Shown: positions 25,367-32,705 of the stretch, in pieces | Numbering within the stretch: the stretch's first letter is position 1 | Layout of the letters: each line of letters begins with the position of its first letter | Source: Caryophanales bacterium | GTDB taxonomy: Bacteria > Bacillota > Bacilli > Bacillales > Amphibacillaceae | Direction: 5' to 3' | DNA length: 50,275 nt | NCBI GenBank assembly: GCA_026168805.1 | Contig: JAPFDS010000006.1 | Coordinates: 1 to 50,275, forward strand | The notes under the pieces: generated by a model | Database searches by the model: none | The model's input: only the letters and a program-made list of their open reading frames with translations | Told to the model about the DNA's origin: nothing | Program-made: the position numbers and the translations under genes

Positions 25367-28300
25367 ATGTCTTTACAGACAATGTTTATTCCAATGGAAA
25401 ATATATCGTCTACGTGCACACAAATCGGCCAAAGGATTGAAAAGCACATGTTTGAAAATCCATCAGTGGTCATTGACTTAAGTGCAACGTATGTACATAC
25501 GATTGAACAAATGATGGAAGAATATTTCAAAAAACACCCAGAAATCACAAAAGAAACACTTACTTCTTCTGCATCACAAGCAACATATGTATTAAAAATG
25601 GATTGGATTAAGGAAGTCAAAAGGCAAGCGGATAATCAAAAGATATCTATTACACCATTTCAGATGGTACAATGCTACCTGTTTTTATTAGAAATCACGG
25701 ATTGGTATATCGATACCTTTGTGCAAGATATGACTGAAGTGTCTTATAAAAAAGAATTACAAAAGATCGCCCAGGATGAGGCTTTTCAAAAATATGATCC
25801 GATCGTCCAACAAATTGGTAGCTTCAAAGAATATTCGGCTGGACATAGTCATACAGATAAAGAACAATCACAAGATATTGCCCTCGCCTATGACAATAGT
25901 GTTATTTACATACCGAAAAATAAATCATCGATTAAACTTCTATGTCTAGGGATTAAAGGATGTAATCACTTCCTTAAAGAGCTTGCACATAAAAACATCC
26001 ATACACTAAAAGATTTACCGAAACAGCTAGATGGGATTTATCTACAGCTAACAGGTGTCGGTCCGACAACGGTTAAAAAATTGTGGAATCAACTTGTTCA
26101 TATGTTTTCAAGTGATAAGGATGTAGGCCATCATATAGCAGAAAAAAATATAGAACGGGTCATTCACTTCTCCGGAGAGTCCATCGAATTTTCTCCTGAA
26201 CTGGCGCGTTTATCCATTCAAGAAAAGGATTTTCCTGGTTCTGTTAAAACATTACAATCGATTAGAGATAATGGGATATCTACCTATGAACAATTGCCGA
26301 GCCATTTAGTTGAATTAACGAAGCTTCCAGGTATTGGTCGTGTACGAGTGCAACAATTGTTTAATCGAATGCGACATTTATTCCCACATTTGGAAAAAGC
26401 TCAAGCTTTAGAAAAACTAACGAATGACGAACGCATTCAATATGAAAATGACCAATTCATAAAATGGTTTGCAACCATTGAACAAAATGAGGAAAATGCC
26501 AGGAAAAGGAAACTTCCAGAACGTTATATTCGCATTTTAAGAAAGCGTTATCAAGGTTTATCAAAAAAGGAACATTTGACATTGCAACAGCTAGGTGAAG
26601 CAGAGGGAATTACGCGTGAACGTGTTCGCCAAATTATTCAGCGCGGCAACACAGTTATCGCACGTATTTGGAGAACATATGTAGAATGTGTAAAAGAAAA
26701 ATTAGAAGTAAAAGGAGATCATTTAGTAGCAAATAACTATTTATCACATTCCTTAGTTGATTATGTTCGCATGCAAGTATTCGAAGTAAAAGGCATATAT
26801 ATCCATGAGAAAAATAGTATGCGCTTACTTTCACTAAAGGACGAGCAGTCATTTAATGAATTAATGGACAATATAAAAAGTGATTTCCATGAAAGATTTG
26901 ATGTAGTCATCATCGACACACATACGTATAGATCCTATTGTAAAGACATTGCAAATAAAAACCATTTACCAATGAAGTTTATTGAACAATTGACTGCTCA
27001 ATGGATTCATTGGCTGAATGAACAAGAGGGAATTATAAAGAATGTATCAAAAGCAAAAATAGTTGAAATGGTTATGCTAAACTATCCTGAAGGTGTAGCA
27101 ATCTATAGAGAAGAATCACAGCTTAATAGAGAGGCGAATAGGTTAATGCCTGGGAGCTTTGTTAATGAGAGAGAATTTACAGCGGTCTTTTCTCGTGAGG
27201 AAATGAACGAACGGCTCTTGCTTTGGGCACGTGGCGTATATATTCATAAAACCTTTATCCAAGCAGAAGAATCATGGATAAGAAATATACAACATAAAGC
27301 TAACGCAATATTGCAAGAGAAAGAATTCATTCATGTTCGAAAACTGTTTAACGTTGTTCGAGAGGAAGCAAAGTCCCAACAAATCCCAAACGAATATGCA
27401 TTATTTTCATTAATGCGCTTGTATAATGAAAATGTTTTATCTTTAGAACGTTTCCCAATGATTCAAATTGCTGGGGATAAACGGGTGAATAATGAACAAA
27501 GGGTCATTGAATATATCGAAGAAAAGGGAATGTTTGCTACAAAACAAGATTTAATCCAAGATTTTGTCTGTAAGAGGGGTTGGAGAAGCTTTACAATTGA
27601 ACAGATTATCTCAGATTCATTAGAGATTATACCTTATGAACATGGTGTTTATACATTATTTCATCCATATGAACGGATTACAGAAGAACAATTTTTTCCA
27701 TTTTTTAATATCATAAATAAAATGTTTCAAGATCATATTGTTATTTCGGTAAATACATTGTTTCAATGTACAAAAGAAAACGCCAAAAATCTTGGAATAG
27801 ATACACCTCATCTACTATATGCATTATTAAAAATGTCAGGTCAAGATTATGCAATATTTGAACGGTTTCCATATATCTTACCGGATGATGCCCCGTTCGG
27901 CTCAATGAATAATCGTGCACTCATTGAAGAGTTTATTGCAGAAAAACAAACAACGGTAACGAGACAAGAAACGATTCATTGGTTAGCAACAATTACAGAA
28001 GCGAGTGAATCAGTCTTAGATTTTGCTTTGAACACTTCCCAAGATATTTTATACTACGAACGTGGACAGTATGGTGAATATGTGCATCGAGAAACGACAG
28101 GAATGAGCGGTGAGAAAGAAAAGCAATTGTTAGCTGAAATAGACAAGGTATATGATAGACTGAAGCATACAACAGGAAAAAAATATGTATTGCTGAAAGA
28201 TTTATATCGTTCCATAAAACTACCCACATTAAATAATAATATAGAATGGAATCCCGTTCTACTAGCGAACATCATAAAGTTATCAGGAAATTGGCAGACG

Positions 28301-28579
28301 TTTGGCTCCTATGATGAAATCTACATGCCAATAAATGAGGTATCCGGGTGTGATATTGAGTTCATCGAACATCTCATTGAAACTGAATTTAATGGAGTTA
28401 TTACTATATCCAGTTTGCGATTATATTTATCAGAAATTCGCTATTCCAGTTCAGGAGAATTTCGGTCTTACGTACAAAAAGCTATTGAAAATGGAGATAC
28501 ACCATTTGTGTTAAAAAATGACTTTATTATTCATAAAAGTCAATTAAAGGGGTTCCAGACAAGTGTCAGAGGGGTATGA
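25367..28579 (+). CDS. Large protein with two alpha-CTD-like HhH domains and a sigma-70 region-4 HTH
   Basis: A 1070-residue protein I cannot assign to a named family. Residues 190-245 and 280-340 each resemble the C-terminal domain of the RNA polymerase alpha subunit. Each has a helix, a TLKDLPKQ or TYEQLPSH turn, and a helix-hairpin-helix (LTGVGPTTVKKL; LPGIGRVRVQQL). Residues 385-436 are a sigma-70 region-4 helix-turn-helix (LTLQQLGEAEGITRERVRQ) behind an RILRKRY segment. The remaining 630 residues are mostly helical with repeated winged-helix-like blocks ending in tyrosine-rich turns (YEHGVYTLF, YERGQYGEY). No catalytic motif is obvious. ATG 25367 has GGGGGAGA upstream, and a promoter overlaps the earlier ATG. 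It lies between yfhO and a GtrA-type gene. A DNA-binding or transcription role is inferred. Confidence 0.85.
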   Translation: MSLQTMFIPMENISSTCTQIGQRIEKHMFENPSVVIDLSATYVHTIEQMMEEYFKKHPEITKETLTSSASQATYVLKMDWIKEVKRQADNQKISITPFQMVQCYLFLLEITDWYIDTFVQDMTEVSYKKELQKIAQDEAFQKYDPIVQQIGSFKEYSAGHSHTDKEQSQDIALAYDNSVIYIPKNKSSIKLLCLGIKGCNHFLKELAHKNIHTLKDLPKQLDGIYLQLTGVGPTTVKKLWNQLVHMFSSDKDVGHHIAEKNIERVIHFSGESIEFSPELARLSIQEKDFPGSVKTLQSIRDNGISTYEQLPSHLVELTKLPGIGRVRVQQLFNRMRHLFPHLEKAQALEKLTNDERIQYENDQFIKWFATIEQNEENARKRKLPERYIRILRKRYQGLSKKEHLTLQQLGEAEGITRERVRQIIQRGNTVIARIWRTYVECVKEKLEVKGDHLVANNYLSHSLVDYVRMQVFEVKGIYIHEKNSMRLLSLKDEQSFNELMDNIKSDFHERFDVVIIDTHTYRSYCKDIANKNHLPMKFIEQLTAQWIHWLNEQEGIIKNVSKAKIVEMVMLNYPEGVAIYREESQLNREANRLMPGSFVNEREFTAVFSREEMNERLLLWARGVYIHKTFIQAEESWIRNIQHKANAILQEKEFIHVRKLFNVVREEAKSQQIPNEYALFSLMRLYNENVLSLERFPMIQIAGDKRVNNEQRVIEYIEEKGMFATKQDLIQDFVCKRGWRSFTIEQIISDSLEIIPYEHGVYTLFHPYERITEEQFFPFFNIINKMFQDHIVISVNTLFQCTKENAKNLGIDTPHLLYALLKMSGQDYAIFERFPYILPDDAPFGSMNNRALIEEFIAEKQTTVTRQETIHWLATITEASESVLDFALNTSQDILYYERGQYGEYVHRETTGMSGEKEKQLLAEIDKVYDRLKHTTGKKYVLLKDLYRSIKLPTLNNNIEWNPVLLANIIKLSGNWQTFGSYDEIYMPINEVSGCDIEFIEHLIETEFNGVITISSLRLYLSEIRYSSSGEFRSYVQKAIENGDTPFVLKNDFIIHKSQLKGFQTSVRGV

Positions 28580-28594
28580 AATTATAATGATGAT

Positions 28595-28624
28595 AGATCG
28601 ACACTTTGTATAAGTGTCGGTCTA
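28595..28624 (+). terminator. Hairpin, possible weak terminator
   Basis: GATCGACACTT and AAGTGTCGGTC form an 11-bp stem (one wobble) around TGTAT, but only TAATTAAT follows, with no T run. It may be a processing or attenuation hairpin before the GtrA gene. Confidence 0.45.
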
Positions 28625-28710
28625 ATTAATGAGGAAATATAAAAAGATTCATGCATTAATGAATGAAATTGATTCAGATCAGTTATCAACAGAACAGGTA
28701 GGAGATTTTA

Positions 28711-29088
28711 ATGAAACAGTATAATACAGAATTTACACGGTTTATGTTCGTTGGCGGGATCAACTCTTTAAACTATTATATAGTCTATATGGTCTGTATC
28801 CATGTATTATCCATCCATTATTTTATTGGTCATATATTAGGCTACACAGTTAGTTTAATAGGTTCCTTCTTTTTAAATGTGTATTTTACATATCGAGTAA
28901 AGCCAACATGGAGAAAGTTTCTGACATTCCCACTTTCCCAAAGTGTAAATATTATTGCGTCAACAATATTTTTATTCACATTTATTGAATGGTTTAATAT
29001 CGATCGATCACTAGCTCCTGTTTTTGCAGTTTTATTAATGATTCCAGTCACATTTTTAATTACTGGTAAAATATTGAAACGTGCTTAG
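28711..29088 (+). CDS. GtrA/GtcA-family membrane protein (lipid-linked sugar flippase)
   Basis: A 125-residue protein with four membrane helices and the family pattern RFMFVGGINSLNYYIVY at the start and SFFLNVYFTYR after helix two. GtrA/GtcA proteins are thought to flip undecaprenyl-phosphate-linked sugars across the membrane for teichoic acid or O-antigen decoration. GTAGGAGA lies 5-9 bases before ATG 28711. The likely partner YfhO is 3.5 kb upstream, with the unusual transcription-factor-like gene between them. Confidence 0.92.
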   Translation: MKQYNTEFTRFMFVGGINSLNYYIVYMVCIHVLSIHYFIGHILGYTVSLIGSFFLNVYFTYRVKPTWRKFLTFPLSQSVNIIASTIFLFTFIEWFNIDRSLAPVFAVLLMIPVTFLITGKILKRA

Positions 29089-29096
29089 AGATTCTA

Positions 29097-29132
29097 GAAC
29101 TCGTGTGAGACTTACCATCACATGAGTTTTTA
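29097..29132 (+). terminator. Rho-independent terminator of the GtrA gene
   Basis: Stem AACTCGTGTGA/TCACATGAGTT (one G-T pair) with a 9-base loop, then TTTAG. Confidence 0.8.
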
Positions 29133-29141
29133 GTACTTACC

Positions 29142-29170
29142 TTTAAGGGATATGTTCCCTTTGTTATAAT
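29142..29170 (+). promoter_or_regulatory. MFS pump promoter with internal operator-like palindrome
   Basis: A perfect -10 TATAAT (29165-29170) lies 17 bases after a weak -35 TTTAAG (29142-29147). The spacer holds a perfect 6-bp inverted repeat, AAGGGA-TATGT-TCCCTT (29145-29161). A dimeric repressor there would block polymerase; no regulator gene is adjacent. Confidence 0.5.
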
Positions 29171-29225
29171 GGCGACCAATGCTTATAAACTATATTCGTT
29201 ACAGTGAAATGGGGATGTTCGTTTA

Positions 29226-30626
29226 ATGGTAGCAGATCAAAACCTGGAAGAAAAACAGCAATCAATTAAGAAAATCCCGTTGTTAACCGTTTTGCTTTCA
29301 GGTGCATTTATTACTATATTGAATCAAACATTATTAGCGACTGCTTTCCCCGAAATTATGAAAGACTTACAGATCAGTGAAAGTACTGTTCAATGGTTAC
29401 AGTCATCGTTCATGTTAGTAAATGGAATTATGATTCCGGTGACTGCTTTTTTAATGGAACGATTTACGACACGTAAATTGTTTTTAACAGCTATGAGCTT
29501 ATTTGCTGTTGGTACGATTATTGGTGCGTTTGCTCCAAATTTTAATTTGTTAATTGTAGCCCGAATCTTTCAAGGACTTGGGGCTGGAATATTAATGCCT
29601 CTCCTTCAAACAATTGTTTTCTTAATTTTCCCTAAGGAAAAACGCGGGCGTGCAATGGGACTTTTTGGTTTAGTGATTGCTTTTGCTCCAGCGATTGGGC
29701 CTAGTTTATCAGGTTTCCTTGTGGATCATTTCCCGTGGAGAAGTGTATTTTATATCATTATTCCAATTGCAATTATCGTTATTATCACTGCTTCTTTCTT
29801 GCTTAAAAACATTACGGAACAAACCAATCCGCCTGTTGATATTTTATCCATCATTTTATCTACTCTAGGGTTCGGTGGTATATTATACGGCTTTAGTATC
29901 GCTGGGAACGTAGGGTGGACAAATATTCAAGTCGTTGTAGGCTTGATTATTGGTGGTATTGCTTTAAGTATTTTCATTATCAGACAATTAAAGTTAGACA
30001 TTCCAATGTTAGAGTTCAGAGTGTTTACATATAGAGTATTTATATTAACAACATTACTTGGAATGATGGTTTTCGTATCGATGATTGGAGCAGCTGTTAT
30101 TTTACCAATGTTAATGCAAAACATGCTCGGGTTTACAGCCCTTCAGTCAGGGTTAGCATTGTTACCTGGTGCCATCGTTATGGGAATCATGAACCCTATT
30201 GCAGGGCGATTGTTTGATCAGTTTGGTGCCCGGTGGCTCGCAATTACTGGTTTTTCTATTATAACAATCACATCATTTGCAATGACGTTTTTTACACCAG
30301 AAACAACATTTGCTTACATTGCAACAATGAATGCCATACGTATGTTTGGAATTTCCTTAGTCATGATGCCTGCAACGACAGCAGGATTGAACGAGCTACC
30401 AGAAAAACTTATTCCACATGGTACAGCGATGAACAATACTTTCCGACAAGTGTCTGGAGCGATAGGAACGGCATTACTCGTAACAGTTATGGCGACGAGT
30501 GCTATCCCTAAAGACTCTTTAGAAGGTGCAGTTCGCGGAGTGAATATGTCATTTGTAGTAGCTACCGTAGTGTCAGTTATAGGATTGATTCTTGCGCTGT
30601 TTATTGATCGAATCAAAACCAAATGA
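29226..30626 (+). CDS. MFS multidrug efflux pump, DHA2 (EmrB/QacA-like) family
   Basis: A 466-residue major-facilitator protein with about 14 predicted helices. DHA2 features are visible: the first helix FITILNQTLLATAFPEI, the loop SSFMLVNGIMIPVTAFLMERF, and the antiporter motif C region LVIAFAPAIGPSLSGFLVD in helix five. Such pumps exchange cationic drugs, dyes or lipids for protons. ATG 29226 has GGGGAT about 9 bases upstream. The promoter contains an operator-like palindrome, so induction by a repressor is plausible. No adjacent TetR/MarR gene is present; the substrate is unknown. Confidence 0.93.
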   Translation: MVADQNLEEKQQSIKKIPLLTVLLSGAFITILNQTLLATAFPEIMKDLQISESTVQWLQSSFMLVNGIMIPVTAFLMERFTTRKLFLTAMSLFAVGTIIGAFAPNFNLLIVARIFQGLGAGILMPLLQTIVFLIFPKEKRGRAMGLFGLVIAFAPAIGPSLSGFLVDHFPWRSVFYIIIPIAIIVIITASFLLKNITEQTNPPVDILSIILSTLGFGGILYGFSIAGNVGWTNIQVVVGLIIGGIALSIFIIRQLKLDIPMLEFRVFTYRVFILTTLLGMMVFVSMIGAAVILPMLMQNMLGFTALQSGLALLPGAIVMGIMNPIAGRLFDQFGARWLAITGFSIITITSFAMTFFTPETTFAYIATMNAIRMFGISLVMMPATTAGLNELPEKLIPHGTAMNNTFRQVSGAIGTALLVTVMATSAIPKDSLEGAVRGVNMSFVVATVVSVIGLILALFIDRIKTK

Positions 30627-30678
30627 AATTCTTCTGTGATAAACTAAATGTACGTATAAAAAAAGGAGAGTGGAAATA

Positions 30679-31695
30679 GTGGTATCTTCATTATTGTTTA
30701 TAGCTGAGAACTCTTTTTTTGAAGTAGAACGGAATCATGATGAGTGGCATTTAACAGAACGAACGTTTGATTGGAAGTTTATGTCGATCGCAGCAGACCC
30801 TTTTGTAAAAGGCAGGTTGTATGCCGGGACCTTTGATAATGGATTGTTCATAAGTGAAGATGGCGGAGTTAGTTGGAACGAAGCAGGAGAAGGGATTGCT
30901 GAGTCGCGGGTAATGAGTGTTGCGGTAAGTTCAGTTGAAAAGCAAAATGGTTATGGTGTTGTGTGGGCAGGAACAGAGCCGAGTAAACTATATCGTTCAG
31001 AAGATGGAGGAGCTACGTGGGAAGAGCGTTCATCTTTTTTAAAACTTCCGTCTGAAGATACGTGGTATTTTCCACCACGTCCTCATACCCATCATGTGCA
31101 TTCCATCCAACCAGATATCTTTGATGAGAATCATATATTCATAGGAATTGAGCTCGGTGGAGTATTAAAAAGTACGGATAAAGGTCATACGTGGGAAGAT
31201 CGAAAAGAAAACTCCCAATTTGATTGCCATGCACTGACGATGAACTCATTTGCTAAAGGTAGGATTTATGAAGCTGCAGGTGGTGGATATGCTGAAAGTG
31301 TTGACCAAGGGGTACATTGGCAAACATATAATGATGGGTTAGGTCCTTACACATATTTAGTCGACGTAGCCGTTGATCGAGCAAACCCTGATATCATTAT
31401 TGCGTCAGGAGCAACAGGTCCACGCGCCGCTTATAATGCTGACACTGCAGAAACATTCGTGTTTAGAAAAGAAAATAATCAACCTTGGGAGATCGTGAGA
31501 AGCGGTTTGCCAGATCATAGCGGAAGTACCGTTTTCGCATTATCTAGTAACGAATCAGAGCCAAACACCTTCTTTGCGGTGAATAATCGCGGAATATATC
31601 GATCTACAGATAAAGGTGAATCTTGGAAATATCTAAATGTTGAGTGGAAAGAACGATATAAAAAAATGCGCGTAAGGACTTTATTAACAATTTGA
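30679..31695 (+). CDS. Asp-box (BNR) repeat beta-propeller protein
   Basis: A 338-residue protein with five Asp-box motifs of the S-x-D-x-G-x-T-W form: SEDGGVSW, SEDGGATW, STDKGHTW, SVDQGVHW and STDKGESW. This predicts a six- or seven-bladed propeller like those of sialidases and sortilin-type proteins. There is no signal peptide, so it looks cytosolic. I see no sialidase arginine triad pattern that would support enzyme activity. A His-rich insert, PPRPHTHHVHSI, could bind metal. GTG 30679 fits AAAGGAG upstream (10 bases); the GTG at 30670 is too close. It is on the same strand as the haem-uptake genes but separated by a terminator. Confidence 0.82.
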   Translation: MVSSLLFIAENSFFEVERNHDEWHLTERTFDWKFMSIAADPFVKGRLYAGTFDNGLFISEDGGVSWNEAGEGIAESRVMSVAVSSVEKQNGYGVVWAGTEPSKLYRSEDGGATWEERSSFLKLPSEDTWYFPPRPHTHHVHSIQPDIFDENHIFIGIELGGVLKSTDKGHTWEDRKENSQFDCHALTMNSFAKGRIYEAAGGGYAESVDQGVHWQTYNDGLGPYTYLVDVAVDRANPDIIIASGATGPRAAYNADTAETFVFRKENNQPWEIVRSGLPDHSGSTVFALSSNESEPNTFFAVNNRGIYRSTDKGESWKYLNVEWKERYKKMRVRTLLTI

Positions 31696-32057
31696 AAAAA
31701 GTGTTCACATTCAGGTTATTAAAAAACTTGAAATATATATTAATTTATGAATTTAAATTATGTGAAATAAATGACCTGTAAACATTGATGTAACAGCATT
31801 CCTTTAAAGGTATGAAAAATAAAATATTAACTAAACCAAAAAAACAGCATAAACATGCTGTTTTTTTGTATGGGTAAAAATGTCCAAAAATAGCATTTGT
31901 TCACAATTCAGACACATACAGTTCATATTGCGTTCATTTACTTATGTTAGCGGACATAGTATATTGACTGTAGCCTCGTGAGAAGGGCGAACACAATTTA
32001 TTAAAGCGTAAATCTCTTTTTTAGGTTTACCTTTAAGAGAAAAAGGGAGAGAAGAAA
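31696..32057. other. Regulatory region upstream of the haem-uptake locus
   Basis: About 360 bases holding a terminator (31838-31867) and then some 190 bases of leader. A Fur-type 7-1-7 palindrome is not obvious by eye. TTCA-containing blocks recur (GTTCAC, ATTCAG, GTTCAT, GTTCAT between 31900 and 31940). TCTCTT and AAGAGA in the leader (near 32011-32040) can pair just before the ribosome binding site. Confidence 0.4.
31838..31867 (+). terminator. Bidirectional Rho-independent terminator
   Basis: AAAAAACAGCAT-AAAC-ATGCTGTTTTTT: a 12-bp perfect stem with T run on one side and A run on the other. Confidence 0.93.
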
Positions 32058-32678
32058 ATGAAGAAGCTTTTTAGTTTCACATTTTTGCCTGCATTCGCAC
32101 TAATTATTTCATTAATTGCATTACCAACGAGTACGGTATTTGCAGCGTATGCAGATGGTTCTTATGATGTACCAGTAGAAATAAAAGAAGATGGTACAAA
32201 TAATACCTCAATTGCTGACGGGTATTTTAATAGTAATGCAAAACTTGTGGTAGAAAATGGAACTAATTATATTCAATTAACCGTAAGTAGTGCAGAATAT
32301 GTTAAATCAGTCAGTGGCCCTAACGGAGAAGCACAAGTTATTAGTGAAAGCGGAAATACAAAAACACTACAATTACAAGTGGGTGACTTGTCTAATCCTA
32401 TTAATCTAGGTATGCACATCGTCGTTCCTGAAGAAGTAGCAGGAATGGAATATGACAATAACCACAGTACGCAAGCAATCTTTGATGTAAGTGGCGTTCC
32501 TGCAGCATCTACTGACGGAGGAGAAACAACTGAAAAAACATCTTCCGAAACTGGAGCAGGTGAAGCAGTTGATAACCCACCAACAGGCGATTCCACACCA
32601 ATTGCAATGTATGTAGCATTGCTCGTAGGTTCAATCGCAGTATTTGCTGTGTACAAATTTCGCATTGCACGTAACTAA
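32058..32678 (+). CDS. isdC: IsdC-like NEAT-domain haem-binding wall protein
   Basis: A 206-residue surface protein. A signal peptide (to about Ala30) is followed by one NEAT domain (residues 32-146) that opens YADGSYDVPVEI and has SIADGYF, the usual distal lip helix. The haem-iron Tyr is in EYDNNHS: Tyr132, with His136 where many NEAT domains have a second Tyr. A Thr/Glu linker leads to the sorting signal NPPTGD (173-178), a hydrophobic helix and a basic tail, as expected for sortase B substrates. It would relay haem through the wall to the IsdE-like lipoprotein encoded in the same locus. GGGAGAG precedes ATG 32058. Confidence 0.92.
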   Translation: MKKLFSFTFLPAFALIISLIALPTSTVFAAYADGSYDVPVEIKEDGTNNTSIADGYFNSNAKLVVENGTNYIQLTVSSAEYVKSVSGPNGEAQVISESGNTKTLQLQVGDLSNPINLGMHIVVPEEVAGMEYDNNHSTQAIFDVSGVPAASTDGGETTEKTSSETGAGEAVDNPPTGDSTPIAMYVALLVGSIAVFAVYKFRIARN

Positions 32679-32705
32679 TAAAAAGAAAATGGGAGCTGAC
32701 ATACA

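Noticed and set aside
28629-28724. A 31-codon frame (MRKYKKIHALMNEIDS...) overlapping the start of the GtrA gene
   Set aside because: No ribosome binding site before its ATG and no recognisable feature; kept only as a remote possibility of a coupling peptide.
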